Source of the DNA: Capillidium heterosporum
Taxonomy: Eukaryota > Entomophthoromycota > Entomophthoromycetes > Entomophthorales > Capillidiaceae
Assembly: GCA_016630905.1 (NCBI GenBank)
Contig: WBMQ01000008.1
Span: forward strand, 372,001-436,000
Reading direction: 5' to 3'
DNA: 64,000 nucleotides
The notes beneath the pieces were generated by a model that made no database searches, had not been told where the DNA came from, and saw only the letters and a list, made by a program, of their open reading frames with translations. Shown here one piece after another: positions 37,745 to 49,339 of this stretch (positions are counted from its first letter, which is position 1; every line of letters starts with the position of its first letter). Both the position numbers and the translations under genes were made by a program.

Positions 37745-39842
37745 ATGAAGTTCTCAACCCTCTACCTTTTGCCTTTGGCTTTGAACGGCATAAACGCCGT
37801 CCAGCGCATCAAATTTTCGACCTGCCCCGGTGCCGCTTGTATCTTCCCAGTTGATGGTGCTGAATTCTTGACCGGTGCCAAATTCGATGTACGTCTGGAG
37901 ATCCACGAGGAGACAAAGGGTGCCAAAGCCAACGGTGAATTCTCGATTACTGTAGCCAAGATCGGTAATGACGGCAAGGAAGGTTTACCTGTCCAGTTGA
38001 ACGAATTTTTCGAGCCTACAAACAAATCCCCTCAGCTGGAACGTTGGAACTTTGAATATGCCAAGGATGCTGCCGATTACTACAAATCCTTGGACGGAGC
38101 CAAATCTACCTCCAATGTTGTCGCCGACCCTAACGATCACTTCAAACCCGTTGATGGTGATGAATCTGTCCTCAAGAAGGTCGACGTCGCTTCCAAGATC
38201 TGGCGTAACGTCCACTTCACCGAGCCCGGTAACTACATCGCCACTGTCCACTACAACAATGGTAAGGAACACAAAGTCGAGTGGATTGTACGTGCTGCTT
38301 CATGCAAAAGATTGGCCCGTAACGCCATCTTTTTCATATCAGACGGTACCACCATCAACATGATCACTGCTGCCCGTGTCATGGCCCGTAAACAACGTAA
38401 CGGTAAGTTCAACCGTAAGTTCGAATTGGATAACGCCGACCATATCGGTCATATCTTGACCCATTCTTTGGACTCCATGATGACTGACTCTGCTAACTCT
38501 GCTTCCGCCTACCACACTGGTCACAAGACTGCTGTTAACGCTTTAGGGCGTCTACCCCGATTCCAACTCTGACCACTTTGACGATCCCAAGCAAGAACTA
38601 CTTGCCGAGCTAGCACGTCGTCGTTCAAAGGAGCGTGGTGGTAAAATGGCTATTGGTATTGTAACTACTGCTGAAGTCCAGGACGCCACCCCAGCTGCTG
38701 TATTCGCCCATACCAGACGTCGTGGTGATAAGGCTGAGATTGTAGACCAATTGTTATACGGTGCCAAGAATTCCACCATTCCCGTAATTGCCGATGTCTA
38801 TCTCGGTGGTGGTGGTGCCTACTTCCACAACAAGACTGGTGGTAAATCTTACAAGGGCCAGGATTACTACCAGAAATTCGAAAAGGAGTTCGGCTACAAG
38901 GTTGTCACTACCGGCAAGCAGCTCAAGGAGTTCAATGGTGACCAGCCTTTACTTGGTGTCTTCCACAAAGGCAACATGAACGTCTTTGTCGACAGACACA
39001 TGAAGCAGGAGAACTTGAAAGGAAACAAGGCTTCTCCAGTTGGCGATAACAAAGATGCTTTGGACCAACCCGGCTTAGTCGACATGACCAAGATCACCTT
39101 GGATCTGCTCAAGAAGCGTGGTGGTGATGCTGGTTTCTTTGCCATGATCGAAGCTGCATCCCCTGACAAGATGATGCACGTCATGGACTATCACCGTTCC
39201 TTAATTGAGATTATCGAATTTGACAATGCCATCAAAGCCGCCATTGAATGGGTCCGTAAGAATGACCCCAGCACTTTAATCGTCATCACAGCCGATCACG
39301 GCCACGGATTTGATGTCTATGGCTCCGTCGACACCGAGATCTTGAACAATGCCCCCGAATCCAAGCACAACCAAGAGAAGCGCAAGGCCATCGGTGCCTA
39401 CGAGAATGCTGGATGGCCTGACTATGTCGACAACGACGGTGATGGTTACCCTGATGAACTCAATGTACGTACCGTATTAGCAGCTGCCACTAACAACCAC
39501 CCTGACGTCATCGAGAACTACCAGATGAACAAGACAACTGCTCGTATCCCAGCTATTGCCGACGTCCACGACAAGACTCACAAGTATCCCATCTTCGTTG
39601 CCAACAAAGACTTTGGTGATAAAGGTATCTTCTACAACGGTAACTTACCTATCGATGAGGAGCAAACTGTCCATGCCATGACTGATGTTGGTGTATTTGC
39701 CTTTGGACCTGGCTCCCATTTGTTTGGTAGAGTTATGGATAATACTGAAGTTTACTTTAATTTCGCTGAGGCTTTAGCTCTAGGTGATATCGATCCTAAG
39801 TTCTGCCAGAAGTGTAGAAAGACCCGTAAGTCTTACTACTAA
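37745..39842 (+). CDS. secreted alkaline phosphatase, right copy, one frameshift
   Basis: ATG at 37745, about 698 aa if one extra G near 38546-38548 is discounted. Signal peptide (about 1-19), an N-terminal domain of about 170 residues, then the phosphatase domain: FFISDGTTINM (metal site), TDSANSASAYHTGHKT with the phosphorylated Ser, ITADHGHGF, GPGSH, and a C-terminal Cys-x-x-C (FCQKCRK). It removes phosphate from organic phosphates, outside the cell or in the vacuole. The frame change falls just after the active-site segment (…TAVNALG); the left copy is in frame there. This is the better preserved of the two phosphatases. The sequence is a mosaic of parts identical to and parts diverged from the left copy. 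Confidence 0.85.
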
Positions 39843-39844
39843 GT

Positions 39845-40236
39845 GAAGTTGATCATAGATTCTGAGCTGGGAAACCAATACTTTTATCATAGAACGTTTA
39901 TTTTGATACTATCTCAAATTCTCCTTTACAAGACAACTAATTTTTATAATAAAAGTTGAAAAGTACCCGTTTAAATTGTATACAGTTTGCAATTGAAGGA
40001 TTTGTATCCATATGGTTTTGTTCTACCTCATGTTTTTTGTCTTCAATAGGCGTACATGTAAACTGAGTTGCAAACTTTCTAGATTAGACTGCCTTGAGCT
40101 TATTAAAAAAGTGTAATCAAGCTTGCCCAAAATTGAGAGCTGACGTAAACTTCAACTTTGTTTAGATAGCCAACACAGCCACTTTCAGCCAACTTCTATC
40201 ATCATCAACATCAAAAAGCTATCCAGGCTTAATCTA
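39845..40236. other. short intergenic region
   Basis: Between the right phosphatase and the first FSH gene. No feature seen. Confidence 0.6.
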
Positions 40237-41154
40237 ATGTTCAACATACTATGCCTACACGGGTACCAAGAGACCAGTACTACGTTTCACAAGAGTTTGG
40301 AACCATTGCGAATAGCTTTAGAAGGCATAGCTAGCCTACGTGAGCATCTTTACAAAATTTCATACTAATTGTAATAAAGATTTCTTAGATGGTCCAGTAG
40401 TAATCAACCCCAAAACAGATTACTTTTACGACAAACTCAGCTTAACCTCTCCAACCGAGAAAAGTAAAACTAAACCATGAGCTCCAACATTTTAACTTTA
40501 AGACTAGGTAGGGCATGGTTTCGACTTCGAGACAATAAGTTTAGTGGAGTCAATGCTTTTTTTAAATATATAGCGGAGTATGTAAAGAAAGAGGTAATTT
40601 GTATTGACCTGAATCTATTTAAATAGTGATAAAGGGGCCTTTCGATGGGATAATAGGTTTCTCTCAAGGTAAGTGGATTTTCATTTAGCTTTCATAGCTT
40701 AATTTTTGTTGGAAGGAGCTTCGGCAGCTGCGTTGTACCTCAAATATATCGGGCCTAAAAGTTTACCTATCTTCAAGTTTGCTGTCGTGTGTAGTGGATA
40801 CCCGTTGGTAAACGGGGTATACGGTTTCGAGTTGGATAGTACAGTCGATTTCAGCTTGGATAGCACCCCTGGCAAAGTTTCAATACCCACCTTGCACATA
40901 ATTGGGAAACGCGATAAAATCGTCCCTTCAGGTAATTTTGGCAAACTCCTTTTTGGTTTTAACAACTTGGTTAGAGTACTCTAAACAATTAATGCAATAC
41001 TTTGAGGACCCGATTGTTTTAGAGCATCTTGGCGGGTACTTATAATTTTTATTCAAAAATATAACATATATATAGCCACTACATACCCACTCGAAACCCT
41101 AATTTAGCTAAGATCGTAGGTTTCGTGGCCAAGTTCTTGAAGTCCAAGGTTTGA
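40237..41154 (+). CDS. FSH-family serine hydrolase, copy 1
   Basis: Seven exons: 40237-40339, 40380-40463, 40508-40593, 40635-40668, 40716-40931, 40975-41035, 41076-41154; 220 aa. The introns are 40-47 nt, all GT-AG, and phases agree. The protein opens with the family's FNILCLHGYQETSTTFHKSL and has the nucleophile elbow GFSQG (Ser101). The acid is in GKRDKIV and the catalytic His in GGHYIP. FSH hydrolases are small cytosolic alpha/beta-hydrolases of the esterase type; their natural substrates are poorly known. This is the first of four copies and has eight extra residues in exon 5 compared with copies 2-4. The reading is open throughout, so it should be functional. Confidence 0.85.
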
Positions 41155-41903
41155 AACTGGTTTGAGCTAGGTTATTTTACAGCTCTTGCTAACTCTTCTA
41201 CGTCAATAATGATGTAAATATTAACTAAAAATAGTTGTAATCTTAAATATATTACTTCAAATAGCTTACTTAAATAAGCTTTGAGATTCTGGTTTTTACT
41301 TTCAACTATTTATATGTATACTTGGTTCAATAAAGTTATATGTGTGTTTGAAGTATTCTATCCATTGTATTTATTCCTTGAAAACAAGGTTTTGTACCTA
41401 ATTCAATAAACTAAATGTTTGTACTAACGTTGAGTCACTTTGTAAGATTTATAGATAAATATATTAATACCTTGGACTATAAACTAACATTCTACATCAA
41501 CAGTAAGTACTCTAACGTACCTAGAAGCCTGAAACTGAACAGTGCAGAAGTTTAATATACAATTGATAGAGGAGTGATGCACACGTTCTCATAGAATCAA
41601 CGACCTTTGAATTTAGGATGTATTGCGTTTCCTATGGATCCCTAGAGTCATGAACGGCACCCATCACTATTCTTTACAATAAAGCATATGCTTTCTTACT
41701 TTGGATATCCATATTACCTATTAAAGATATCTCCGAAATTACAAATGCATCCGATCAATAAATGCTCCTGTACGTGGAACGAGCTTGAAGCCCGCAACTA
41801 TAAATTGGTCCAGGTACTTCTCATGATCTTTTAGGGTTGTTCTCTAAAAAATTTATAGCTTTAAGAACTAAGCTTCCAGCCAGCTTTTCAGCTATAATTC
41901 AAC
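41155..41903. other. intergenic between FSH copies 1 and 2
   Basis: AT-rich. No feature recognised. Confidence 0.55.
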
Positions 41904-42812
41904 ATGCTCAACATACTATGCCTTCACGGCTATCAACAGAACGCATCCATATTTTATGAAAGGTCGGAACGATTACGAGAGGCTTTGAAAGGAATAGCCA
42001 ATTTACGTAAATAAGCCAACCAATTGTAATGTTAACCTTTCAATCTAAAGATTTCTTGGATGGTCCAGTTCAAATCGACCCCAAAATCGACTACTACGTT
42101 GCTAACCTAAGTCAAGCTTCATCAATTGAAGCATGTAAGATATAGGCGGTGTATAAGTTCTCATCCTTCGATATTGTAGGTAGGGGTTGGTTACAGTACA
42201 TAGGAGGAGAGTTCTTTGGATTGAATCGATTCCTCAGATACTTGGACAAGTTTATAGCCAAGGAGGTAACTTTTAACTTATATTCGGCCTATTGAACGGT
42301 AATAAAAGGGTCCATTTGATGGGATCTTAGGCTTCTCTCAGGGTAAGCAAAAATACAAGAAGCTTATTGTACTGATATTTATTTGTGGGAAGGAGCTGCT
42401 GCCGTCGCCTTATACCTCAAATACCTGCAGTCCTCCAATCTACTCACCTTCAAGTTCGCCATAATTTGTAGTGGATTTCCATTCCCTTTTGATATCTATG
42501 ATTTCACAATGGATTTTCATCCCGACAAGATAGCGGTACCCACCCTACACGTATTTGGAGAGCGGGATAGAATCGTCCCTGCAGGTATATTTGGACAACT
42601 TATTTCTCATTTTAACAATATATTTAGAGCATTCCAAGCTACTATTAGAGTACTTTGAGGACCCAATAAAGCTGGTACATGGGGGCAGGTACTCTATTTG
42701 GAAATATCAACCTGCTTAACGTTTTGTTTGTAGCCATTACATTCCCATCCGAGATCCGCATCTGAAGAAGATTGTAGGCTTCGTGGCCCAGTTCCTAAGG
42801 TCCAAAGTTTGA
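41904..42812 (+). CDS. FSH-family serine hydrolase, copy 2
   Basis: Seven exons: 41904-42006, 42051-42134, 42180-42265, 42309-42342, 42393-42584, 42628-42688, 42734-42812; 212 aa. The six introns are 43-50 nt. It starts MLNILCLHGYQQNASIFYER; the nucleophile is Ser101 in GILGFSQG, the acid is in FGERDRIVP and the His in GGSHYIP. It is the most canonical of the four copies. Exon lengths match copies 1 and 3 almost exactly, which confirms the splicing. No lesion was found. Confidence 0.88.
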
Positions 42813-43916
42813 AGTTGTCGATGTTGGTTTACCTTATATACCTAGATAGCCTTATTGTGGCAATAAAGTTTAAATTTATTTGAGATGTAGTTAAAATTTA
42901 GACAATTTCTATCAACGATCTAGTTATGAGAAATGCTGGACAAATCAATCTTCACTTTGAAGGCTGACTATAGCTTGATTTGCTAAAATTATCTATTGGC
43001 TTCAATTTTTGCATCCAGGCATCCCTTAATATCTTCTATCGAGTACTTTGATACCTTGAACTAAGGAGTTTTATTATATTTATATAATCTGCAACTTAAT
43101 ATGCCTAAACATTTGAAGATGGATGTCCTAAGGTTTAATTTACAATTAAAGGTATGTTTTATAAACTATGGCAAAGATAAAGAATTTGAATTTGAGATTT
43201 ACAATGTATCTCTACAGTTGAAAAGGCCTAAAAGCATATGTGCGCTCACAACTTATATATCCTTGAAGATATCTTCGACTCAACAAGTATGTAGAAGCTT
43301 CAATTTCTATGCAGCCGATATACAGCTTTTTTCCCATTCAAGATATTTTGTTCAACTTGTTTTAAATTAGTATGTAACTTTAACAGCAAGTTTTTGTACC
43401 ACTATCCATCCTGTATTTAGAATTACGGTACAAATTATAGCCTTTTTATTGATATGTAGATATCTTAACCTCGAAGCTAATGTATTTTTCGCTCATAATA
43501 TATTGAATTTCCCAAAACTATTGACCAATTGCCTTTTCCATAATTATTGAATTTGCAACCATTCTATAAAAATTTCTCAGCGAATAAAACTTTACCAAAT
43601 CAGGCATAATTGGGCCTTTAGGTTTACCCACCGATCGGGTATAAAGTATAAACATGTCGAAATCCCCAATTTGTAGCTGGCAGATGATATGTCCATAGTC
43701 ATTAGAAACTTCGGTTTAGCAAAATCCATATACAAAGTGGCTAAATTACCATGACCAATTTGGATCTATTCCTGATTCCTCATAATCGGCATCCCCCCAG
43801 TTGGTCAGCTCGCCAAATAATATCTAGAAATAAATTGCCGACTCAGCGATAAAAGGCCTATAAATATAGTTTGAGTGTGTTGGCAATTTTCAATTTTTTA
43901 AAGTGCTTATTTCAAT
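42813..43916. other. intergenic between FSH copies 2 and 3
   Basis: A 90-codon ORF at 43101-43370 has no recognisable feature. Otherwise AT-rich. Confidence 0.5.
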
Positions 43917-44820
43917 ATGTTGAAGATCCTATGTGTGCACGGGTATCAGTCAAACTCAGCCGTATTCTCCATGAAGACAGGTCAGATTCAGGATACATTG
44001 AAGGGGGTCGCTGAACTATGTAAATACTAAAGTTGATCTCGAATGATAACCTTGCCTCAATTAGATTTTCCCAATGGTCAAATAGCTTTGGACCCAACTG
44101 TAGATATCTTTATCGACAGTGTCAGTCGCGTCAGCAATTCAAAGGATCCAAGTAACATGATTTTAGATGGGGACATGCTGACGATCTTTGTTTAGCTTAC
44201 TGCTGGTTTCGTATTTTGGACGACGAGTACATTGGATTGGAGGATGCCTTTCAAAAGCTGTCCGAGTTTGTAGAGAGCGAAGTGAGCCTCAGTTGAAAGC
44301 TCTATTATTAACCTATCTTTATTCAAAGGGTCCCTTTGACGGTATACTAGGGTTTTCCCAGGGTACTCACTAAATCCTTAATGTGACTAAGCTTTATTGA
44401 AATGTTAGGTGCCTTCGCCGTCGCTATGTACTTGAAGCACCTACAGCTGGCAGGCTCGTTAAACTTCAAGTTTGCTATACTATGCTCGGGATTTCCACCC
44501 ATTGACGAAAAGTTTTCAGCCATGATGCATCAAGAGCCCAGCAAGCTACGAATACCTACTTTACATATGATGGGTTGCAGGGATCCCATAATTTCACCAG
44601 GTACATCCAACTTTAGATCCAAATTTAAAAATGATAGAATTCTCTAGGCTTCTGTTCGATTACTTTGAGGACCCAGTTGAGCTGGTCCATGATGGGAGGT
44701 AGCTTTTATATACTTGAAGTGATGTCTAACTCATTTTTTAGTCATGCTATACCTTCCGATGATCGTGCTATGGGTGCCATCTCTAGGTTCGTAGCTCGGT
44801 TTATCAAATCCAAAATCTAA
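43917..44820 (+). CDS. FSH-family serine hydrolase, copy 3
   Basis: Seven exons: 43917-44019, 44065-44151, 44196-44281, 44329-44362, 44409-44600, 44638-44698, 44742-44820; 213 aa. The introns are 37-47 nt. It starts MLKILCVHGYQSNSAVFSMK; Ser102 in GFSQG, acid in MGCRDPIISP, His in GSHAIP. Exon 6 is 61 nt and exon 7 is 79 nt, as in copies 1 and 2. The 37-nt intron 5 is the shortest in the array and was chosen because it alone keeps the frame and the conserved EFSRLLFDYFEDP. Confidence 0.85.
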
Positions 44821-45106
44821 GGCTCAAGTTTATTAAATAGTTGTTTTCGTTCAAATACATTTCCCTATATATAGATTCTACTTAAAATATGCAATGTTGG
44901 AAAGTTAGTATATCGAAAGCAAATAATATCAATCGGCTGTTGATTTAACCACGGACTTAAAAGTGCTTCCACATATACGTAATTCTCTTACCATGATAGA
45001 GTGACATCATGTAAAAATAAATAGTGTCCCCATATAAGTAATACTGTAATAATACATGAATTCAACAAGCCTTGACAAAAGCTATTAATTAACTATATAT
45101 TCGATT

Positions 45107-45996
45107 TCAAAATTTAGATACAAAGTTAACGATGGTATTTTTGTAGGCTGAGCGCGTCGGTAAGAAATGACTAAACATAAATATATATTAGACATACTCT
45201 TAGCAATAAAAGCTTACCCTCCATCATGTTCAAGCTCTACAGGATCTTCAAAGTAATCCATAAGTAGTTTCGAGTACTCTACATAAACAAGTTAGAAAAT
45301 ATACATATCTATAGATTACCTGGTAGGATGACGGGATCACGTTCTCCAAAGATATGTAAGGTTGGGGTAGTCATTTTCTGTGACTCGGTAGCTAGGAACG
45401 TCTGATATTTTTCAACCCTGGGAGGGAACCCACCACAGATTATGGCAAACTTGAACAGATCCAGGTTCTTTTGCTGTAGCTTTTTGAGGAAGAGGGCTGT
45501 TACATTACCACCTGGCATACAGAGTTACCTTATGCCATTATAAGCTATTCAAAATTACCTTGTGAAAACCCCAATATTCCATCATAGGGTCCCTAAATAG
45601 ATAAACATTTATTTAGCTATACTAAATTGAAACTTACTTCTTTTTCGATATGCTCCAAAAGGTAATCAAATGTATTTTCTAAACCAATATAGTCATCTTC
45701 AACCCTTCGAAACCAAGCTAGCACTAATTAACAGCATATAAGTTGATGTTTTGAATGTAGTTGATTTACTTGGCGAATCCTTATTTTCAGCCTCATCAAT
45801 CTCACCTATGTAATCTGCTGGCTCCATTACAATTGGACCATCCAAACAAGCTTGGAAAATAAATTAATATTCGCTATTGGAATTACAGCTTACTAAGCTC
45901 GGCAACCTTCTTCAGAGCTGATCTTAGGTATCCTACCTTCTTGTGAAATATAGCTGCGTTTTGCTGGTACCCATGCAGACACAAAATTTTCAACAT
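45107..45996 (-). CDS. FSH-family serine hydrolase, copy 4 (inverted)
   Basis: Minus strand, seven exons: 45996-45894, 45850-45770, 45723-45638, 45592-45559, 45511-45320, 45278-45218, 45170-45107; 206 aa. The introns are 41-47 nt. It starts MLKILCLHGYQQNAAIFHKK; Ser100 in GILGFSQGG, acid in FGERDPVILP, His in GGHFLP. The last exon is 15 nt shorter than in the other copies. It converges on copy 3, with 286 nt between the stops. No lesions, so it is likely functional. Its start resembles copies 2 and 3 most. Confidence 0.85.
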
Positions 45997-46667
45997 GATT
46001 GATGCTCCTTGACTTGTATTGAAGTATGGAAGTTGCCGATTTTTCGAATCTGTTTACTTTTCAGGCTGAATTGGAACTTCGGATCTGATTTGTTAGAAAT
46101 TTACGAATGGAAACTTGGGATAAAGGATGATGCAACTGCCAATTGAATTTCAAGAGTCCATTTAAATTCTTAATAGCATCACCTCTATTGCCATTCTGTC
46201 AATAGATAATGATGTCTATCATAAAATATTAGTAAGCCTCATATATTACATCCAGTTATAGGAGTTAGTATTAATATTTGAATAAAAATGTTCTTATTTT
46301 ACCGTTGTTTGTAATAAAGCGATTTATATCAGTACATCTCGTTTTATTTCCATCACTTTATTTCCAAAAACTGCAAAGCGCAAGCAGGCCCAAACTTTTT
46401 GCTTGGCCTTTTAAATAGTACTACCAAAAAGGTGCGCCCCTTTGAAGCGCAATATCAAATCTGAAGCATAGGATACCCCCTGGTTTGTCGACAAAACCAA
46501 CACTATATCACAGGCATCAACTCGGAGTTTTTAACCTCCGTTTCAATGCGATACCATCAATATTCCATGACTAGATAGCCAAGAGTAATTATACTACGGT
46601 TAATTTGTTCATATTTTTATAGCCAAGGACAGCTACATTATATATAAAGAAGGTAGGAGGAGCCCGG
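45997..46667. other. intergenic between FSH copy 4 and the PFF1 relic
   Basis: No coding signal seen. The region holds whatever promoters the two divergent genes have or had. Confidence 0.5.
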
Positions 46668-49339
46668 TTGGAAAGTATAACAGTGAACAGTTTTACAAAA
46701 AATATGAATAAGTCTTTATTTAATCTTGAAACAACAAAGCTGAAGCCATCTAGCTTCAACCAAATTGAACTGAGTAAAGGTTACGTTAGCCTACCTCCTA
46801 GTAGCAGTGGTGTACATAATCAGTATCATAGCATATCATTTCTCAGCCCAATTCCCCAATGACGTAAGACTTTCCATCTATATCGGTACTCCTTCTGAAA
46901 TATCACTATCAGCGATGAACTTACCGTCTTTCAAAAACGTATCCAAACTTGACTCCTTTCAAGTTGAAACTATATGTCACCATCTGAGCTTCACATGGTA
47001 CTCCAATCACTACAATTCTAAGTACTTTGACATCGTATAGCGCCACATCTTGGACTGCCGCAACCTTATAAGATCCAACTTGAACCTAAACTTGGAGATT
47101 GAGCTATCCAACTCGATGCTTATCAGGAACTTGTTGGATTACAAGTTCAATTACAGCTCCAACTACAACTACGGATTTCTTTTTGAAGATGGCAGCATTG
47201 CCGTCAAAACTAAAGGCAAACCAAACGATATTATTCTAATAACTGCCCACTACGACTCAGTAGCTATAAGTCACAGTACCACTGACGACAGAATTGGAAC
47301 GGTAGTAATGTTGGAATTCCTTCACATATGTTCATTACGTCAGCTAAATCGCGACATCATCCTCCTCAACTCTCCTGAGGAACTTGGGCTACAAGGTTTG
47401 GGTAGCTTCGCCAAGCACCCTTTGTTTCAAAAAGTGAAGGCTTATATAGACATGGTAGGAGCTGGTGCTGGTGGTAGATCTATGCTTTTCCAATCGAACG
47501 ATAGGCTTATGATCAAGCTGCTCCAATTTATCCAAAGCCCATATGTCTCGGTTTTTGGCAGTGACTTCTACAAGCTATATGTTATCAACAGTTTAACCGA
47601 CTATAGCGTCTTCGACAGGCACAACAAATCGAGTGCCGAGTTTGCACTCTATGAACGCAAATCATGATAGCACACACTTGAAGACGATTTACAGGGCGTC
47701 CAACTATTCAGCATCCAGAATATAGCATCTCAAATCTAACCCATGGTCAAACATCTGCCGGTCGATCTCAACCTCGATAAAGCTGAAAAGCTTGAGAACT
47801 CGGGTATCTATCGCAATTTTTTGGGAAGTATGGCCTTCAAATACTCTTTTTGGGCAGTCATATATTATTCGGTATCGCCCGACTCTTAACTTGGATCATA
47901 GTTGCTCTACTTGATATTTGCAAGGAAGTTTAGGACTATCATTAAGAAATTTTCAATCAGGACGAACCTAAACATCATGTTCAAGTACCTCCTATTCCTG
48001 GACTTGTACAGTATTGTCACTCTAGTTTTAATATTTGGGTTTATGGCTTTGATTGCCAAAGTTAATCCTCTCATACTAATGCGCCTACCTTACCTGGTAT
48101 TTGCATTCACAGCTTTGCTATCCCTCACACTGTACTTCTTCATGGATCTGGTATATCATTACATCCAAAGTAATCGCCATAAGCTCCAAATAAGCCCACT
48201 CCAACAATTTTACAATATGAACTACGTCAATGGTCTCCTATGATTCGAAATCGTATCAGTGAATCATAATCTCAATCTTCAAATTTGGAGCAGCCTACTG
48301 CCTCTTGTGGTTTATGGTTCTAAATTTAACGTGGTTTGCCACTTTGACTTTACTACCTTACCCTAAGCTCCTAAAGTATTTGCCGGCTACTCCAAGATGG
48401 TGGTTATATACGGATATTCCATTCAGCATCGTTCTTATACTGCTTCTTTTACTCATCCTGGGAAACAGTATTAGTTTGGTCATAAGTTTTTCAGAAGCTG
48501 TCTTAGAATCCAGAGGTTCAATCATTCCATATATGTTGCAGTCTATATTCACCGTTGCTTTGATGCTATCAATAATCTCTTACCTCTAGGCACCAGACAT
48601 TACAAGTTTAGTTCAACAGTGTCTTCGATGCTGAAGATCACTTCACTGTTATATTGCCCCTTCGTATCCACGTTAAACAACTAAACAACAGACAGTTTCA
48701 CTTTTATCCAGCTTTACTTCATCAACAATCAAACTTCCCAAGTAAATATGTACAACACCAGCTATCAAAAGGAAATTGCTGAATATTCAATCCATTGATA
48801 TCCAAAAATAACTCTTCAAGTTATGAGCTAAGGGAAGGCATCATCAAGCTCAAAATACCACCACCAAAGTTCAATAGACCTCTCAACAGGACCAACCAAA
48901 TTGAAAGTTAATAAGCAAAGTCGAATCAACTGAAGGCATCCTTCTCATCTTGAAAATCCAAGTATACAAGATCAAAGATTTTAGACCGTACTTCAAGCCA
49001 TCTTATAGTAACTTTGCTGTCAATTCTTCAACCATCGTAAATGGTGCCAAGTTACCATTTTACCCTCTCACTAATGTAACGTCCAAGCCAAATGCGGATT
49101 TTACATCAGCTTCCAGCAACATAATCGCAATACAATCGCTATCTTGCAGCTTTTCATCCCAATTTCGAAGGTCAAGGTAAATGGAAATGCAGTTCATATA
49201 CAACAACCATGAGGACAATATACCGGCCTTCAATAATGTTTATGGCGCTTATAAAGCCAACAAGCTCCCCGATTGGATGTCAGTAAAGAGCTATAGCTCC
49301 ATACTCCAGGTTTTACAGTGTTTCAGCTTTGATATATAA
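46668..49339 (+). pseudogene. PFF1: decayed Pff1-like M28 protease
   Basis: Paralogue of the gene at 28927-31642, in opposite orientation. Readable parts: the first membrane helix and the sequence up to a stop near 47040, then the M28 core from 47050 with HYDSVAISHSTTDD and NSPEELGLQG, ending in a stop at 47667. Membrane segments at about 47902-48243 and 48305-48589 and a C-terminal end YKANKLPDWMSVKS before 49339 follow. At least eight stops or frame changes break it, so it is dead. The Asp-Asp-Gly zinc site reads DDR. A 170-nt tract (47989-48158) is identical to the left gene, far above the background of about 80%. Confidence 0.9.
47989..48158 (+). repeat. 170-bp tract identical to 30134-30303
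   Basis: Perfect match in inverted orientation within otherwise diverged PFF1 paralogues; a probable conversion patch. Confidence 0.85.

Noticed and set aside
43101-43370. 90-codon ORF between FSH copies
   Set aside because: It resembles no protein and does not continue any FSH exon.
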